A stretch of 60,000 nucleotides of DNA, taken from Strigamia acuminata (Eukaryota; Arthropoda; Chilopoda; Geophilomorpha; Linotaeniidae). A program made the position numbers and the translations under genes. The stretch spans positions 14,412,427-14,472,426 of the forward strand of contig OX442315.1 of the NCBI GenBank assembly GCA_949358305.1. Direction: 5' to 3'. The notes beneath the pieces are model-generated. The model made no database searches. It had not been told where the DNA came from and saw nothing but the letters and a program-made list of their open reading frames with translations. This document shows, piece by piece, positions 1 to 13,800 of the stretch. Numbering within the stretch: position 1 is the stretch's first letter; every line of letters begins with the position of its first letter.

Positions 1-780
1 TAAATTAATAAAATCGTACCCAAAACGGCTAGCAGTACCAACCTAACAAATATTCCCTTAACACCCCGACCAAGAAATAAATTTTCTAAAATTTGACTTT
101 TTCATTTTTATGTTGAAGTTTAACCAATCTGTGCACTAGAGCTGTACCATGTGTTTGTTTTGATGCATCCACGTTTTATTGATGGTGAGTGACCAGCATT
201 TATTTAATTAGCTCAATTTACAATAAATTTGATAGGAATTTGTGCGCAGAACCAATCACAAGAGCACAGTTTATCAATAATTATCGCATGGAGATAATGC
301 AACTACAGGTGGTAGCATCTAACCCAGACAACACTAACACTGTGAACAAATAATTTACTAGTTTATTACCTGTAGATGAATACAAAGATTTCCTTGTCCC
401 CAGATATAATGATTGCCAAGTTTGATACAATACAACAATTTGTGTATTACATGCCTCATTAAATAAACTTTCAAAAACACTCACGTGGTGGCAAATCACG
501 AGGATTTGAATCGCTAAGGTCACTTGGTTTTGAGTCATCCCACATACCAGTATTTGAATCAGCATTTTTTTGGGGGGAAATTTAATGACACCACCTGGGC
601 GTCTTTCTTGCAAGGGTGTTGAACGTCACCTCTTGTGCATTCAATTCTTTTTTATAAATTGTTTATAGCACACAAAGTCTCAGACTCAGGCTTGAAGAAC
701 TGGAAACAGGGTTAAGCTGGGCTCAAAGCGCGCAATGCATTATTGGGGAGAAATTTTTCCTCATGATGATTGCACACATG
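1..780. other. Gene-free stretch, nothing recognised
   Basis: AT-rich spacer beyond the 3' end of gene C. A 110-codon open frame on the minus strand (281-613) has no domain, no splice context and no codon signal. Confidence 0.6.
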
Positions 781-782
781 TA

Positions 783-1382
783 GAGTCGAAACTCTTTATA
801 ACGAATCGCAAGGGACCGGACAAATCGATTCGTTATAACGAGAATTCGTTAAAACGAATTAGCTAAAAAAAATAAAATGTCATCATAAACAACATTATTT
901 ATTCATAAAATCATGTTAATTTTATCCCGATTCTTAAAAACTGTTGAAATTGTTAAAACGGACAAATTAAACACAACTGCTACAATTGGTAGCTTCTTGC
1001 CATTGTTAATGGCATTAAAAATGTTCAACTTGTTCTAAATCAAAATTTCTTTTCATTTGGCAGCCATTTTAAAACAGAAAATTTTCATTTTTTCTAAATG
1101 TGTTCCTAACATGGGCATAAGATGGTGTGAGTCATGTGATCAGTTTTGAAAATTCGTTATAACGATGGCTTGTTGGTATTACAGTGTACCTGAAAACCTG
1201 TTCGTTATAACGAATAATTCGTTATATCGAAATTCGTTATAACGAATAATTCGTTATATCGAAATTCGTTATAACGAAAATATTTAACATGGTGTTCTAT
1301 GGCTGGCCAACCAAGTCATTTTAAACAATTCGTTATAGCGATAATTCGTTATATCGCGATTCGTTATAAAGAGTTTCGACTG
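783..1382. mobile_element. Pogo-like MITE, 600 bp
   Basis: 27-bp inverted ends, one mismatch, reading (C/G)AGTCGAAACTCTTTATAA and continuing. TA duplicated at 781-782 and 1383-1384. The interior is rich in ttcgttataacgaa palindromes. No coding capacity. TA target and end motif fit the pogo/Tigger branch. Confidence 0.85.
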
Positions 1383-1681
1383 TACTACATTTACATGCAA
1401 GGAATATTTCGAGTGAGATGAAATATTCTGTGTGCACAACTGTCATGTAAACAGACATGACAAGGATTATTCGAGTAGTGGATAATCCCTCTCGGAAGGT
1501 TGTTTAATTTAAGTAAACTCGAATTATTTTATTGCGCATGCGCACATCGCTTCTGGCACTTCCCCATTGGTCGAAATCCGAAAGTGATCACGAATGATTT
1601 TCTGCATGTAAACAACAATTTGATTTTTTCACCACTCGGATTATTCACCACTCAAATTATTCAGTGCATGTAAACGTAGTA
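1383..1681. mobile_element. MITE with ends TACTACRTTTACATGCA
   Basis: Left end tactacatttacatgcaag, right end in reverse tactacgtttacatgcac, about 299 bp. It directly abuts the pogo-like MITE, sharing its TA. No open frame; superfamily not assigned. Confidence 0.7.
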
Positions 1682-2060
1682 TTAGTGGCGAACTCGCCAG
1701 AGTGTCAGCTTGCCCCCTGATGAAGTCGGCTCCCTTAAACATTAACTCTTTCATTGTCAGACCCGTAAACATACGTTGTGCCGGACACTGGGATTTTGTG
1801 AAAGGTTTAAACGTTAAGCACGCCCACCTAAAGTTTCCAAATTCCTGATGTTTTTAAAGTTTGGGAAATGGAAACGAGAACTTGAATTTCCAGGAATTCT
1901 CGAGAATTCTGGACGATGTATAAAATTTACTTATTGTAATTGTAAAAGAAATATGTTCAAAATGACAATGAAGTCCACTTTGCATTGTGATGTTTTTTAA
2001 CATATTATCTTGATTTTTGTCATCTTTTTAAAAAAAATTCTCTGCTATACTCTTGTTCAA

Positions 2061-2166
2061 CTCAAATGGGTGGCCTTCTCCCATTGGTCGAGCCGTATCA
2101 GTGGTGTAGTGATCCAAAAATATAGACCCAAACACCAGAAATGCATTACAATGTACAGACATTGTA
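2061..2166. repeat. Truncated copy of the 34296-34687 inverted-repeat element
   Basis: Shares tctcccattggtcgagcc and gtgtagtgatccaaaa-type blocks with that element in reverse orientation, but lacks one arm. Confidence 0.55.
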
Positions 2167-2325
2167 CAGTCAAAACTCTTTATAACAAATCGCGATATAA
2201 CGAATTATCAATATAACGAATTTTTATAAATGATTTGGTTGGCCAGCCATAAAACACCATGTTAAATATTTTCGATATAACAAATTTCAATATAACGAAT
2301 TATTCGTTATAACAAACAAGACTAT
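2167..2325. mobile_element. Truncated pogo-like MITE
   Basis: Starts cagtcaaaactctttataac and contains the family core (ggttggccagccat, ttaaatattttcgatata), then breaks into another repeat at about 2320. Confidence 0.7.
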
Positions 2326-2577
2326 TAATCGAGGGCAGCCGATATCAATGTTGCGTTCATTGAACGTTCGTTAGGTTTGCTCTAAGTTCATTATATTTAC
2401 CATATATTTAAGTCATTTTGTGCGTTTCGGTTCCCATTCGATTCGTTTCTGGTTACGCCGTAGTCGTTCTCAAATAATAGCCGCGGCTATTATTCAAGGG
2501 CGGTTCTTATATTAAATCGTCTCTCTCAATCGCGGTTCTTATTCGAGGGCGACTCTTAATAAGTTAAATACGGTATT
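2320..2577. mobile_element. Truncated TACCGTATTTTACC-type MITE
   Basis: Matches the inner and right part of the elements at 37124 and 52654 (gaacgttcg, ccgcggctattatt, cgagggcgactcttaat, aaatacggta); the left end is missing. Confidence 0.7.
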
Positions 2578-2805
2578 TGTTTTTATTTTATTTTTAAATC
2601 TAAAATTATCGAGGGGAATGGTTTCTTTCTGAAAATTCCTGGAAAAAATTAGGTGTTTTATAAATTCTCAGAAATAAACCATATCCCTCCCCCAAGCTTT
2701 GCTTCTCCCTTGATCAATTAGAGCATAGACAACTCCTTGATGGGAAATTCAAAAAGAAGTTTCCAGTCCTTCAATCGTAGGGTCCAGGCCTAGCCTAACG
2801 AAGTA

Positions 2806-2970
2806 TAGTTGAACCTCGTTATAACGAACCGCGATATAACGAATTTCTCATTATAACGAATAGTTAAAAATGACTTGGTTGGTTGGTTGGCAGGCCATGG
2901 AACACAATGTTAAAAATTTGTTTTCATGGACCGATTTTTCGTGTCTTTTCGTTATTACGAGGCTCGACTG
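2806..2970. mobile_element. Short pogo-like MITE, 165 bp
   Basis: Ends agttgaacctcgttataacg and its inverse (agtcgagcctcgtaataacg), flanked by TA at 2804-2805 and 2971-2972. Interior includes a triplicated ggtt. Confidence 0.8.
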
Positions 2971-4756
2971 TAATTACATTCATCGCGATTGACCGACTAC
3001 GATTCAATTTCCAAAAAATTTAATAAAATCGTTTGCAATAATTTAAATTTAATTTCCTACATTCCTGGGTAAGAACCATCCAGTTTTCATGCTAATAAAA
3101 CACTTATAAATAAAATGATTTGTGACCTTGATAGACAAAAATAGATAGATCGAGAGAAAATGGCTGAACAAACAAACCAAAAAGTTAGAAAAGCGCATGC
3201 GCGACCCTATTTTTATGCACGAAAAAAAATCTCCCATAGATATTCGTGCAAACAAATTTTTGCACGGATCTTCACGAGTAATTTGCATGTAACAAATCAA
3301 CAATACACAAAGAATACGAAAACATTCAATTCCCAACACTCATTTCCTTGCGGTTTTCCCTGACGAATTTATATCATCAAAATTTCCACACAGGATGTGA
3401 AACAAGTTGTAATTTGTTTACTTTTTGAATTATATTCCTTCACTTAATATTACCCTCCAGTATTATAATTTTATTCATTATTTCCATTCAAAATGCACAT
3501 GGGAATGGGAATCTGCCTGCTTGCCTTCCAAGAATTAATTTCAGGTTTTAGATTTAAAAAAAAAAAGAAAAAAAAACCTATTCTTTATTTTTTTTTGTTG
3601 CTAGAATGTCATGCACCTCAATTCCAGTGAGTGCTTTTAAACAAATAAACAAAACTATAGGTTAAGAGCCCAGTTAAAAACACATGGGTTTTCCTGGTCA
3701 CTCAACATTAACCCAGTTGGCTCCAAATTGTATAAATTTGTTTATTTTAAAGAATAAAAATTATTTGCAGCCATTTATTGGATCCCCTGTAATAAAAATA
3801 TGAATAAACAAAAATTAAATTTTAATGATTGGGATCGTTACATTTGCTGTTTCCTAGCAACAATACAAAAAAATGGATTGATTTATATGATTAAGTATAA
3901 TTTGTAATTGTTTCCATACGGGATGATTATAATCATAATGTAATGGGATAAATACAAAACAAGACAATTTGGATCTAATTTCTCTGTTGTTGTTGCTAGG
4001 TAACCGTACTGGTGTCAATTTTTAGAGTTAGCTGATCAATGCGAGCTAAATTGAGATAAGATATTGTTTTGATTAAAAATTACCTGTGCGATGTGTGGGA
4101 GTGATGATTGTTTGAATGATTAATTCAAGAATAGAAATAGATCACTCGGTTATTGAACGTCCACCCGAACCGGCGGACGACGGGGAAACGGGGAGTCGAT
4201 CAAGGACGAGTTTGCCAGGAGAAACGAATTCATCACATTGGCGCTGTAGTCGTTGCGACAAGGATTTGATGTATATTTGTAATTTTATGAATGTTAGAAT
4301 ATCGCTTGGGAAATGCATTTATTTGTTTATTTATTTACACAATCTTTGTTTGGAATCAAAATTTCATAATCATACATTTTATCTCGAGAATTTTTTTTTG
4401 ATTTTTATCGAGTTGTTGGTCATTAGTCGCCATCTAGCGCCAATATTATTAAACAAAATCAAACATGTCTTCTCTGCCGGAAGAAATCCGAAAAAATCTG
4501 CATTCTGTTCGAAAAGATGTCACATATGCATTTACAGATTTATGAAAGAAGAGAGATAATAATAAGTGTATATTTTAGATTTTTTAAAATTAAACTTTTT
4601 TTGGGGTGGGGGGGCCAATACCTCCTAAGATTCAGTGTTCTTTGTGGACCTGGTGAAAAGGCCTGTTAATTTAGGCTCAAAATTTGTAGGAATGTCCTAA
4701 TAAAGATGAGACAAATGAGGAGATGTTTACTCAAAGATTTGTGAGTCAAGACTGAT
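2971..4756. other. Gene-free spacer downstream of gene C
   Basis: AT-rich with A and T runs. A short GC-richer patch at about 4140-4270 (ccacccgaaccggcggacga) opens a 147-codon frame whose second half is low-complexity. It might be an exon or retroelement scrap, but nothing supports it. Confidence 0.5.
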
Positions 4757-4762
4757 TTTATT
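4757..4762 (-). promoter_or_regulatory. Polyadenylation signal, gene C
   Basis: AATAAA on the minus strand 111 nt after the stop codon, the first good signal. Confidence 0.65.
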
Positions 4763-4765
4763 CAT

Positions 4766-4799
4766 CTCGGTTGTCGGGTTTCTGAGCCTGACAACCGAG
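4766..4799 (-). promoter_or_regulatory. Hairpin in gene C 3' UTR
   Basis: Perfect 10-bp arms ctcggttgtc (4766-4775) and gacaaccgag (4790-4799), 14-nt loop, ending three bases before AATAAA. It could influence 3'-end processing; no match to a named element. Confidence 0.5.
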
Positions 4800-4872
4800 G
4801 TATTGTTTACAGATTCAATTTGTTGCATATGTAACATAAGCTGTGTGGTGTGAGCTTACCATAATAAAGACA

Positions 4873-7800
4873 TTAGGATTGCTTCAATCGCATTACAATT
4901 ATTGACAGAATTGAGAATGTAGAAATCCATGCAATAGTGGATAAGAATCCTGGCCACACGGGGTACCACGAAATTTCTTTTCCACGTAACATGATCCATC
5001 GTATTGATTCCACAGCTAGTGTATGAGGCAACCATTGACTAAACTTTTGGAAAAAAACAGACATGCCTAATTGTGTCCATAAAACACCTACAAAAGAAAC
5101 GCATTAATATTGCACAAATTAATTAATTATTTGTTTAAAGTACTCACCACTTACGGCAAAACCTGGAAAAAAAATTAACAATGACAACATGATGGCTGGA
5201 ATTTCATCATTGCAAACAGTGGATATAAAGAAACCTTTCAAAAGAAAGAAAAAGTCATTTTTAGATTTTAAAAATATATATACCTTACTGTGTATATAAA
5301 GGGTGTCCCAAAAATAACGCAAGATTTGAATTAGCCGCCATTTGTGCAGTAAATTGTTGGCGACCCTGAAACAACAACGATTTGACAGCTGAAAGTTTAG
5401 GGTTTTATCTGCCGAAATTGGTTAATATTGATGTGGCCAATATGTGGTTTCAACAAGACGGTGCAAGAAAAAGGGGCCAATTCTGATCACTGAAACTGGT
5501 GATGTCTCATGCAGTAATTGAATTGTTTCCATGGTTGTATGGCAATATGGCATGTGGCATGTGGTCTTGTTGAAACCACATATTGGCCACATCAATATTA
5601 ACCAATTTCGGCAGATAAAACCCTACTAGTAAACTTTCAGCTGTCAAATCGTTGTTGTTTCAGGGTCGCCAACAATTTACTGCACAAATGGAGGCTAATT
5701 CAAATCTTGCGTTATTTTTGGGACCACCCTATATTTTCTGAATTATTATTACCCAAGCTCATTCCACATATTCCTTGCAGGAGAAGAACATTGGAAACCA
5801 ATAATAGACTGCCTCTATTGTGTATTTTGAATATTTTAATTGCAAAGAGTAAGATTATACCAACTTGTATAATCACAATGTTCAGTTGTGTTAGAATATA
5901 ACCACACATGATCTCAAATGTTGTTGCACCTGAAAAACAATATTCCTTACTTATAATGAATTTAAAGTGGTTTAAACATATTTTGAAACTTATTTACTTA
6001 TGAACTTAGAATCTGAGCCTATATCCAACTAATTCTCATTGCATACTAAATAACGTAGGGGCCGTCCATAAATTACGTAATGCACCAACGGGGGGGGGGG
6101 GGGGAAGAGGGTTTCAAATCTTGTTAGGAGTCATTACTAAGGGAGAGGGGGGGTTTCAAATTTTGTTACGTTCCATGTAAAAAAAATGTTAAATTTTTAA
6201 TAATCAAAATATAATCATTTTTTATGTTTTCGGTCCAAAAATGAATTTTTAAAAAAATGTATGGATCTAGAATGTTATATTATGCATCTGCAAGCATTTT
6301 TATCAATAGACAATAACTTGCATACAAAAGTGGCAGTTACAGCATTTCCAAGACGAATTCATTTAAACATCTCAACTCTCTGGGAAATAAAACCAACAGT
6401 GGAATAATATTACTCCGTATATTTTTACCTGATACAGAATTTCTTTCAAGCAATCCTTTTTTTTTCTCAATAATAAGTGCTAGTGAGGTCATACCAACTG
6501 CAGAGATGTAAATGATGGCCAGACTAAATCCTGAAACCATGTACTCAGCGATATAGACTTTATCGTTGTCGATGCCATATATTGGCTCACCGACCTGTGC
6601 ACAGAAAATTAATAATAGCATATCAATACACACACTCCTTCATAAACCGACCTCTCATCTCCCTCCTTAGTTAAAAAGGATAAAATTATCAGAAGATTGG
6701 GCAAACCGGAGATCTAAATATACTAGACTGCAAACGAAGGGATTATGGGTAAGAAGCGTGTCGTGATTCGACTTTGTGGTTAAAGATAATAAATAATAGT
6801 ACTCGGGAAATACAATATAAGATATAATACTGCTTTATTAAATACGCTTACTAATACAGTAAAGGTTAAGGTGATTCCAATGATGGTCCTCGGATTCTTC
6901 TGCGAATACGAGTCGCCGCTAAACAATGGTAGTTCCTATTGTTTAGTCCTACGCGTGGTCTGTGTTGTTGTCTAGGGTTATTTCCACGTGTTATAACGAA
7001 CACGCGAGAATTCGCTTTCTCGTGCGAATTAAACGAATATCGCTTGGATATTTATTCTAGCGTAGTTTGGCTACGCTAAATAAATGTGGCTGTTGTACAG
7101 TTGAATGGTCAGCGGGCACCGGTCCTCGATCAATCCGTGAAACGGCCTGAAAGGTGAGGTAAATGGTGTAGGCAAGTGAAGCGCAAAACGGTGCGAATAA
7201 CACCGGTGGAAGCGTGTATTTAGCACGGAAGGCGCCGTCTCGACCCGAGACGAACGTAACACGGACGTTTTGCCGTGAAAAACAAGTGCGCGTGGCCTAA
7301 TGCCACTTATCTGCGCAAAAACTATAAACTAAGCACTTATAAACGTGCTAGGTTAACTGGCAATGAGTTAAAACAATAAAATATAATGTTTAATCGAAAT
7401 AATGCTTACATGTAATGTTCCTATTCATTTGAAAAGGTTGGAAAACATCCTCGCACCTGTGTGCTTCCATCTTGGGTGAGAATAACAAACGATAACACCA
7501 TCTGGTGTTAGAATTGGGCAATATAAAAAAGGAAAATATTACAAGATGCATGATGCCACATGCATTTGATGGAAAACTAACAGCAAGGTGCTTAATGCAC
7601 TTAAATATAACACAATCACGTACAATTGTACGGAATACAACTTGGAACATATCCAAAATAAGAAATACATTGAAAAGAGTCAATAAAAGGTAAATAACAT
7701 AATGAATACTGAATAATCATTGATAACATCGACTCAAATAATAATTTGTGATCCGTACCGAATCATATGACCAACAAATCCCCCCATGATTCGATACTGA

Positions 7801-10800
7801 TCTGGGAAACTGGATAAACAACTGAAAAAGTAACACGAGAATTATGGTGTACCGATGTGTGAAAACCAAAAATAATAGATCGAATCATCGTGCCGGGTAC
7901 TGTAACACAATCACAATAAAGCCCGAAAATTCCCACAGAACACGACGATCCTCGAAGTCGGTAGAATAACTTAAGAATGTCTTAGTCGGTTAAAGTTGAA
8001 AAATCCCTCCAATCAGTTTGTTAAGACGGTCGGACGACAGCCATTTGGTAAAAATGTCTGCAATGTTGACGTCGCCGGGAATTTTTCGAAGTTGAAATCG
8101 CTTGGCCACATACCACTCCCTCAACCAATGGTACCTCACGCGAATGTGCTTAGTCTTGCTATTCTCGACATCGTTCGACGTGAATTGAATCGATGCGAGA
8201 GCGTCGGAGTATACGATTGGCGATGATAAACGATTAAGAAATGGGAGTTGATGGAATACATGATCGAGCCAGTATAGTTCTTTCACGCATTCCACGAGGG
8301 CGATGAATTCAGCTTCCATCGTGGAACACGCTACTGACGATTGCTTTTTACAGCTCCATCCGATGGGTATGTTGCCAATAAAGGTGATGAAACCGCCGAA
8401 ACTCAGAGATGTTGCGGTGTCGGAGGCCCACGAAGCGTCGGTACATGCCCAAAGTTGGCTCGAGTTGCATCCGGAAAGTTCGATCATGTAGTCGGCCGTA
8501 TTTGCTACGTATCTCAAAACTTGAAGTAATGCCCGAATATGTGATTCATCGTAGCAGTTGTTGTATTGGGACAAAGCGATGATCGAATATAAAATGTCCG
8601 GACGTGTTCTTGAAGCCAAAAAGAGTAATGATCCGATTAGCGAGCGGTATGGAAAATCTGGTAAATTTTCCTTCGATCCTTTCACGAGCGTCGTTCCTAC
8701 TGTGACCGGAACTTTGATCATCCGATCCGGTGTGATATCGAACTTCTTGAGAATTTTTGCAATATATGCACGCTGTGAAATGAAAGTTCGGCCCGCGGAT
8801 CTAATAAACTCCACGCCGAGCAACTTCGAAATGGGTCCGAGATTGACGATTTGAAATTTCGTTGAGATCAATTGAATAAGGTGCGTTAAGACGTTGTCGG
8901 TTGCGTAGAATAAAACTATATCGTCCACGTAGACTAGCATAATAGCCGATTTCCCGAATACGTAAACGCAGTTGCACGCCGGTAATTTGCGGAAACCGAG
9001 TGCACGAAGAGTCTCATCAAGCTTTTCATACCATTGTCGGCCTGATTGGTGAAGGCCGTACAATGACTTGATCAATAACCAGACGTTGTTCGGGTTCGAG
9101 CAAGTAGCGCCGGCTGGAATTCGCATGTAGACGCGATGTTCGAGGTCCCCGTATAGGTATGCGCACTTCACATCCAAGTGCGCATCCTTCCATCCGAGTA
9201 GAGAGACGAGGAGACAAAAGAAGAATCGAATCAATACAAAATTAACGACGGGGCTGAAGACTTCATCGTAGTCCACTCCAAGCGTCTGGCGAAAGCCTTG
9301 TGCGACAAGTCGGGCTCGATAACGAGAAATCTTCCCGGTAGTGTCGGTCTTTAGCTTGAATATCCATTTGCATCCGAGGATCGTAGTGTCGGGCGGTCGT
9401 GGTACTTCCTGATAAACCTCACGTTCTTTAAACGTTCCCAACTCCTCGTCTATGGCTTCACGCCATTTCGGTGCATCGTGGAATTTTGGAATTTCGGCGA
9501 AAGATGCGGGTTCCGTTCGACAGAGGTGAGCCACATGTCTGGCAGGGATCGTAGGCGTAGTATATTCAATACTGCCAAAGAAAAAGAGTTCCGGATTATA
9601 TTCGAGATGGTTAAATTGACAATATTTCTCGATGTCCCCGCGTGAACGTAGTCGCACATCCGGTTCCGGGAAATAATATACATCGGTGTCAATCTTTCCG
9701 GGTCTCTGATCCTTGCGGAGATGTTCTTCACGTCTCCAACGTGCGCAATGCGAATCTCCCCCGACATATCTCCATTTGTAAGCGGTCCTATGTGCAGATA
9801 TAGGTGCTACTTCAGTCCCTTCAGTTCCTTGGAGGGGAGCTGGGGACATAGGGGCAGCATCGAAGACCGGTATCGTATGTTGGAGAACGGAGGTAGCCGC
9901 TCTTCTTCGTGTCGTCACGAATCTGCGTGGAGAACCAGGTTGAGACACTGGGGGTGATGTTTGAGGTGAAGTTTGTGGTGACATGTGAGGAGAAGTGTAG
10001 TTAGACATTGGCACGAGAGAAACTTCATCGATATCGTCGATGTCCCGATCCGTGTCATCACCCAGATTGCTGTCGGAACTCGGCAATCTCAAAGCACACG
10101 CTTCTTGAAATTGACGTTCCGGTGTCTGGAATTGTGCAGATGCAGCCGAACTCGAACTCTCTTCTAGAGGAGGCATGTCAGATTCTTCATCTGACGACGA
10201 GCTGCCATCTTCCGAATCTGCTGTTTTCGACCAGCGGACATATGTGATGTTATCGTCGAAATTGACATGAGGTCCAGATTGGTTAGGTGGACGTTGGGGC
10301 GACTCGAAAGATGTTCGGTTCCCGTTGCGCAATGATTTGCGGTAAGTAATTCGTTCGTCGATCTTTACGTGTATGGATTCGACGACTTTATTATCAACGG
10401 GATTCCAAATACGATAACCACGAGTACCAGTGGCGTATCCGACCAAATATCCCTCCCATGCACGTGCTTCGAACTTATTCCTGCCCGGTGCAGTGTAATG
10501 CACCCAGCATTTGGATCCGAGTTTACGAAGGTGACGGAGAGACAATGCACGTTGACGCCAAAGAATATACGGTACTTCGTTCTTAAGACGGGAATGAGGC
10601 GATCGATTTTTGAGATATGCGAAAGTCACTGCGAATTCGGCCCAAAGTTCATCCGGAAGGCGGGTTTCCTCAAGAGTTGCACGAACATTATCGATCATCG
10701 TGCGGTTAATGCGCTCTGCCGTTCCGTTCATCTGAGGGCTCGATGGATTAGTCCGTTGACCTTCAATTCCCTTATCTTTGAGGTATCGGAGGAACTCGTT

Positions 10801-13800
10801 TGACATAAATTCCCCCCCTCGGTCGGAACGAATAGCTTTGATGCGTGTGCCGGCGACGTTTTCGATCCGAGCGACAAAGTCTTTAAACACACCAAAAACC
10901 TGTGACTTTTGGGCCATCGGGATGATCCAAGAATAGCGGGTCGCATCATCGATAACAGTAAGAACGTAGCGTGCACCGCCAAAAGAAGTCATAGGCGCCG
11001 GTCCCCACACGTCCATATGGAGCAGATCCAACGCCGTTGTTGAAACAGGATGTGGATCGGGTTTATGAGACGCACGAATAGATTTGGCGATACGGCAATG
11101 GTTGCAAGCCAACTCTTTGGAGACTTCTCCGGATTCGACGCCATAAACTTGTTCGTTGGCAGCCAGAAGGCGCATCGCAGCCGTGTGTAAATGTCCAAGA
11201 CGGCTATGCCAAATGCCCGTCGCATCCTGCTTGGACGTAGGAGCGGCCACCTTCTTCGGATTTGACGGCGAAGAGGTGTTCGGAGGGGAAGTCGAGGAGA
11301 TTGACTTGAGGGCATTGGTATAGGACTGGAGAGGAGGAACGGCTGCGGGAGGAAGTGATGTAGAAGGAGGTAAAGGAGGTGAAGTCGACTGCGGTGCAGG
11401 AATGGCATTAGGAATGGGCGGAATTGGGGTCGGCGGAGGTGAGTTCGCAACGTCGAATCGAAAATCCGTAATGTGTCGAGGTTGAGACTTCTTCTTCGAC
11501 TTCGGGATTTTGACAAAATCTTCCTCGACGGTAACCATTGTTCGTACCGGAGGGGTTTGTGAGGAAGTCGGCGGCGGAACAGTCGAAACAGTCGTAGAAA
11601 TCGTCGCAGAAGAACATAATCCATCGACATAGTAAAGTCCACCCTTTTCCTTAGCACGTAGCACCGGACTACGAGCGTCTGTCTGATATATGTTGACTTC
11701 TCCTTTAAAAATATGAATATGATGTTCGTTTTTATCGATCTTCGAAACGGAGATAAGGTTGGCCTCGAAGTTTGGAGCAAAAAGGACATCTCGAAGGTTA
11801 ACGATGCACTCGCATCCATCGATGAGCGTTTGAATGCGAACCGTGCCTTTGCCGGTGACCTGAGAATGGCCCTGTCCGAGTTCGATGTCGAAAGGCACAA
11901 CTGTCACAAAGTCGACAAACCACGACTGCACGTGTGAAACGTGGTCGGTTGCCCCGCAGTCTACAATCCATTCATGGCCTTGCATGAAATGCACCGTCGG
12001 AGATTGAACCAGATGCGGAGGGGCGTTCACGAAAAAGTTCGATTCTCTTCGGACTTGAGAATTGCCTCGTGGTTTACCGTCTGCCGGTTTCGAAGCAGTG
12101 TTCTTGTTGCGGCGTCGGCTCTTACTTCGCGACGGACGTTGCAGAGATACAGCCGGAAGTGGTTGGCGATTGTCCTGTCGCGGTTTAGGGCACTTATTAG
12201 CGTAGTGTCCTTTTTCGCCGCAATTAAAGCATGTCACGGATTCAATTGGACGGGGTGTTCGGTTTCGATTACGACCACGGTCCGATGCGTAGGCCGATGA
12301 GTTACCGGAAGTATCACGTGAAGAATATGTCTTAAGACGCATATACTCCGCAAGAAGCTGATCCGAGACGATGTTAGGTTTGAATTTGTCGTCATCCCAG
12401 TGGTAAATGGCGAAGGAAACTTGAGAATATTCGGGAGGTAACATGTCCAAATATTGATAAGCTTGGTGGTCGGGTGAAACTGTTTCTCCGATGTCGGTGA
12501 GTTTGCGGACGTGGTAGTCCACCCGGCCAAGGAAATCAGCCATTTCTTCGTTTTTGTCGATATGAAGATTGAGGAATTCTCGTCGAAGAGCGGCTTTGCG
12601 CGCGCGGGAACTGGGCGCATAGATTTTGGCTAATGCGTCCCAGCCTTCCTTCGGGGTTTTGACAGAATCGAGGGCTGATTTCTTCGCTTCACTCAAATGA
12701 ATGTAAAGCAGACCCAAAGCTTTATCCTTTTTTCTTTGAAATTTGAGTTTCTCCTTTTCGGTGGCCGTAACAAGAAAGTCTTTTTCATTTTCTTCGGTGA
12801 TGTGGTGCCAAAGCCCCTCAGCTTTGAGGAGCATTCGCATCGATCGCGACCACATCTCGTAGTTGCCGATGGCGAGTATCGGTACGTGACCACCGGAAGT
12901 ATTCGAGCCTTTCTGCATCGTGATGAAGACGAAGGCACAAACGCGGAGATAAACTAGTGTTGGGAGTGGCGATGTCGGCGATAAGCGATAAATCGAAGCA
13001 CGAAAACCGACGAAATAGCACTAAAACGGCGCACAAAACACGGATTCCGTAGCACAAACACGACACGGCACTGTTCCCACGTGGATCGAAGCGGAATACC
13101 AAAAATGGGCGACAACTTCTGAAGTTGTCAAATAACCTCCGGTTGCCAGTCTGAGAGGGTCCGTTCGACTGCCTGGAGCCGCGGGAAACCTCACTTGTAC
13201 CACGACAAGCACAACCGGAGAATACAACGGCGCTTACTCGGATTCGAGTGAAGGGCGCCGAGGATACTAAGTGTCCCACACCAAAATCCCCCTTAAAAAC
13301 TAACAAAGGTAATACGACTACTGAAAGGGAAGTATTGATTAATTCGGTGCGGTGAAAAACCGATTGATGTGCGATTATTTGGCCAAATCGCATTTGATCG
13401 CCGAAAAAGCGATAAATCGTCGAAAATCGATATAAATCGTCGATACTGCCGTGCACCGGGGCACTAAGCAGCGGGAATCGCCCGTTTCTAGTGGTAAACG
13501 TCGCGAAGACGTTGTCGTACAAGGAAAATTGGCGAAAAACCTGAAAAATATGAAATTTGCCGGAAAATTCGCGTAGCCCGCGGAATTTTCGGCAAAATTA
13601 AGGAATGAGGCGTCGTAAGAACGTCGAATCAACGTCGCTAAGACGTTGGCAAGACGAAAATCGGTGGAAAATAGTGACGAAAATCTGAAAATAGATAAAT
13701 GCTGCAAAAATTCGCGATAAACGCGAAAATTTTGCAGTAAATTAACGAAAATTGCACAGTGGATCGTCTCCAGCGCTCTGCTACCACTTGTAGGCAAGTG

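Noticed and set aside
281-613. 110-codon open frame, minus strand
   Set aside because: No domain, low-complexity composition, no splice or repeat context; expected by chance.
4116-4559. 147-codon open frame, plus strand
   Set aside because: Only its first 45 codons are unusual in composition; the rest is AT-rich noise. No homology recognised.
10989-11900. 303-codon minus-strand frame inside copia
   Set aside because: Out-of-frame shadow of the proline-rich and integrase regions of Gag-Pol.
12818-13522. 234-codon frame in the copia leader
   Set aside because: Overlaps the start of Gag-Pol in another frame, no domain, no plausible start; likely shadow of GC-richer leader.
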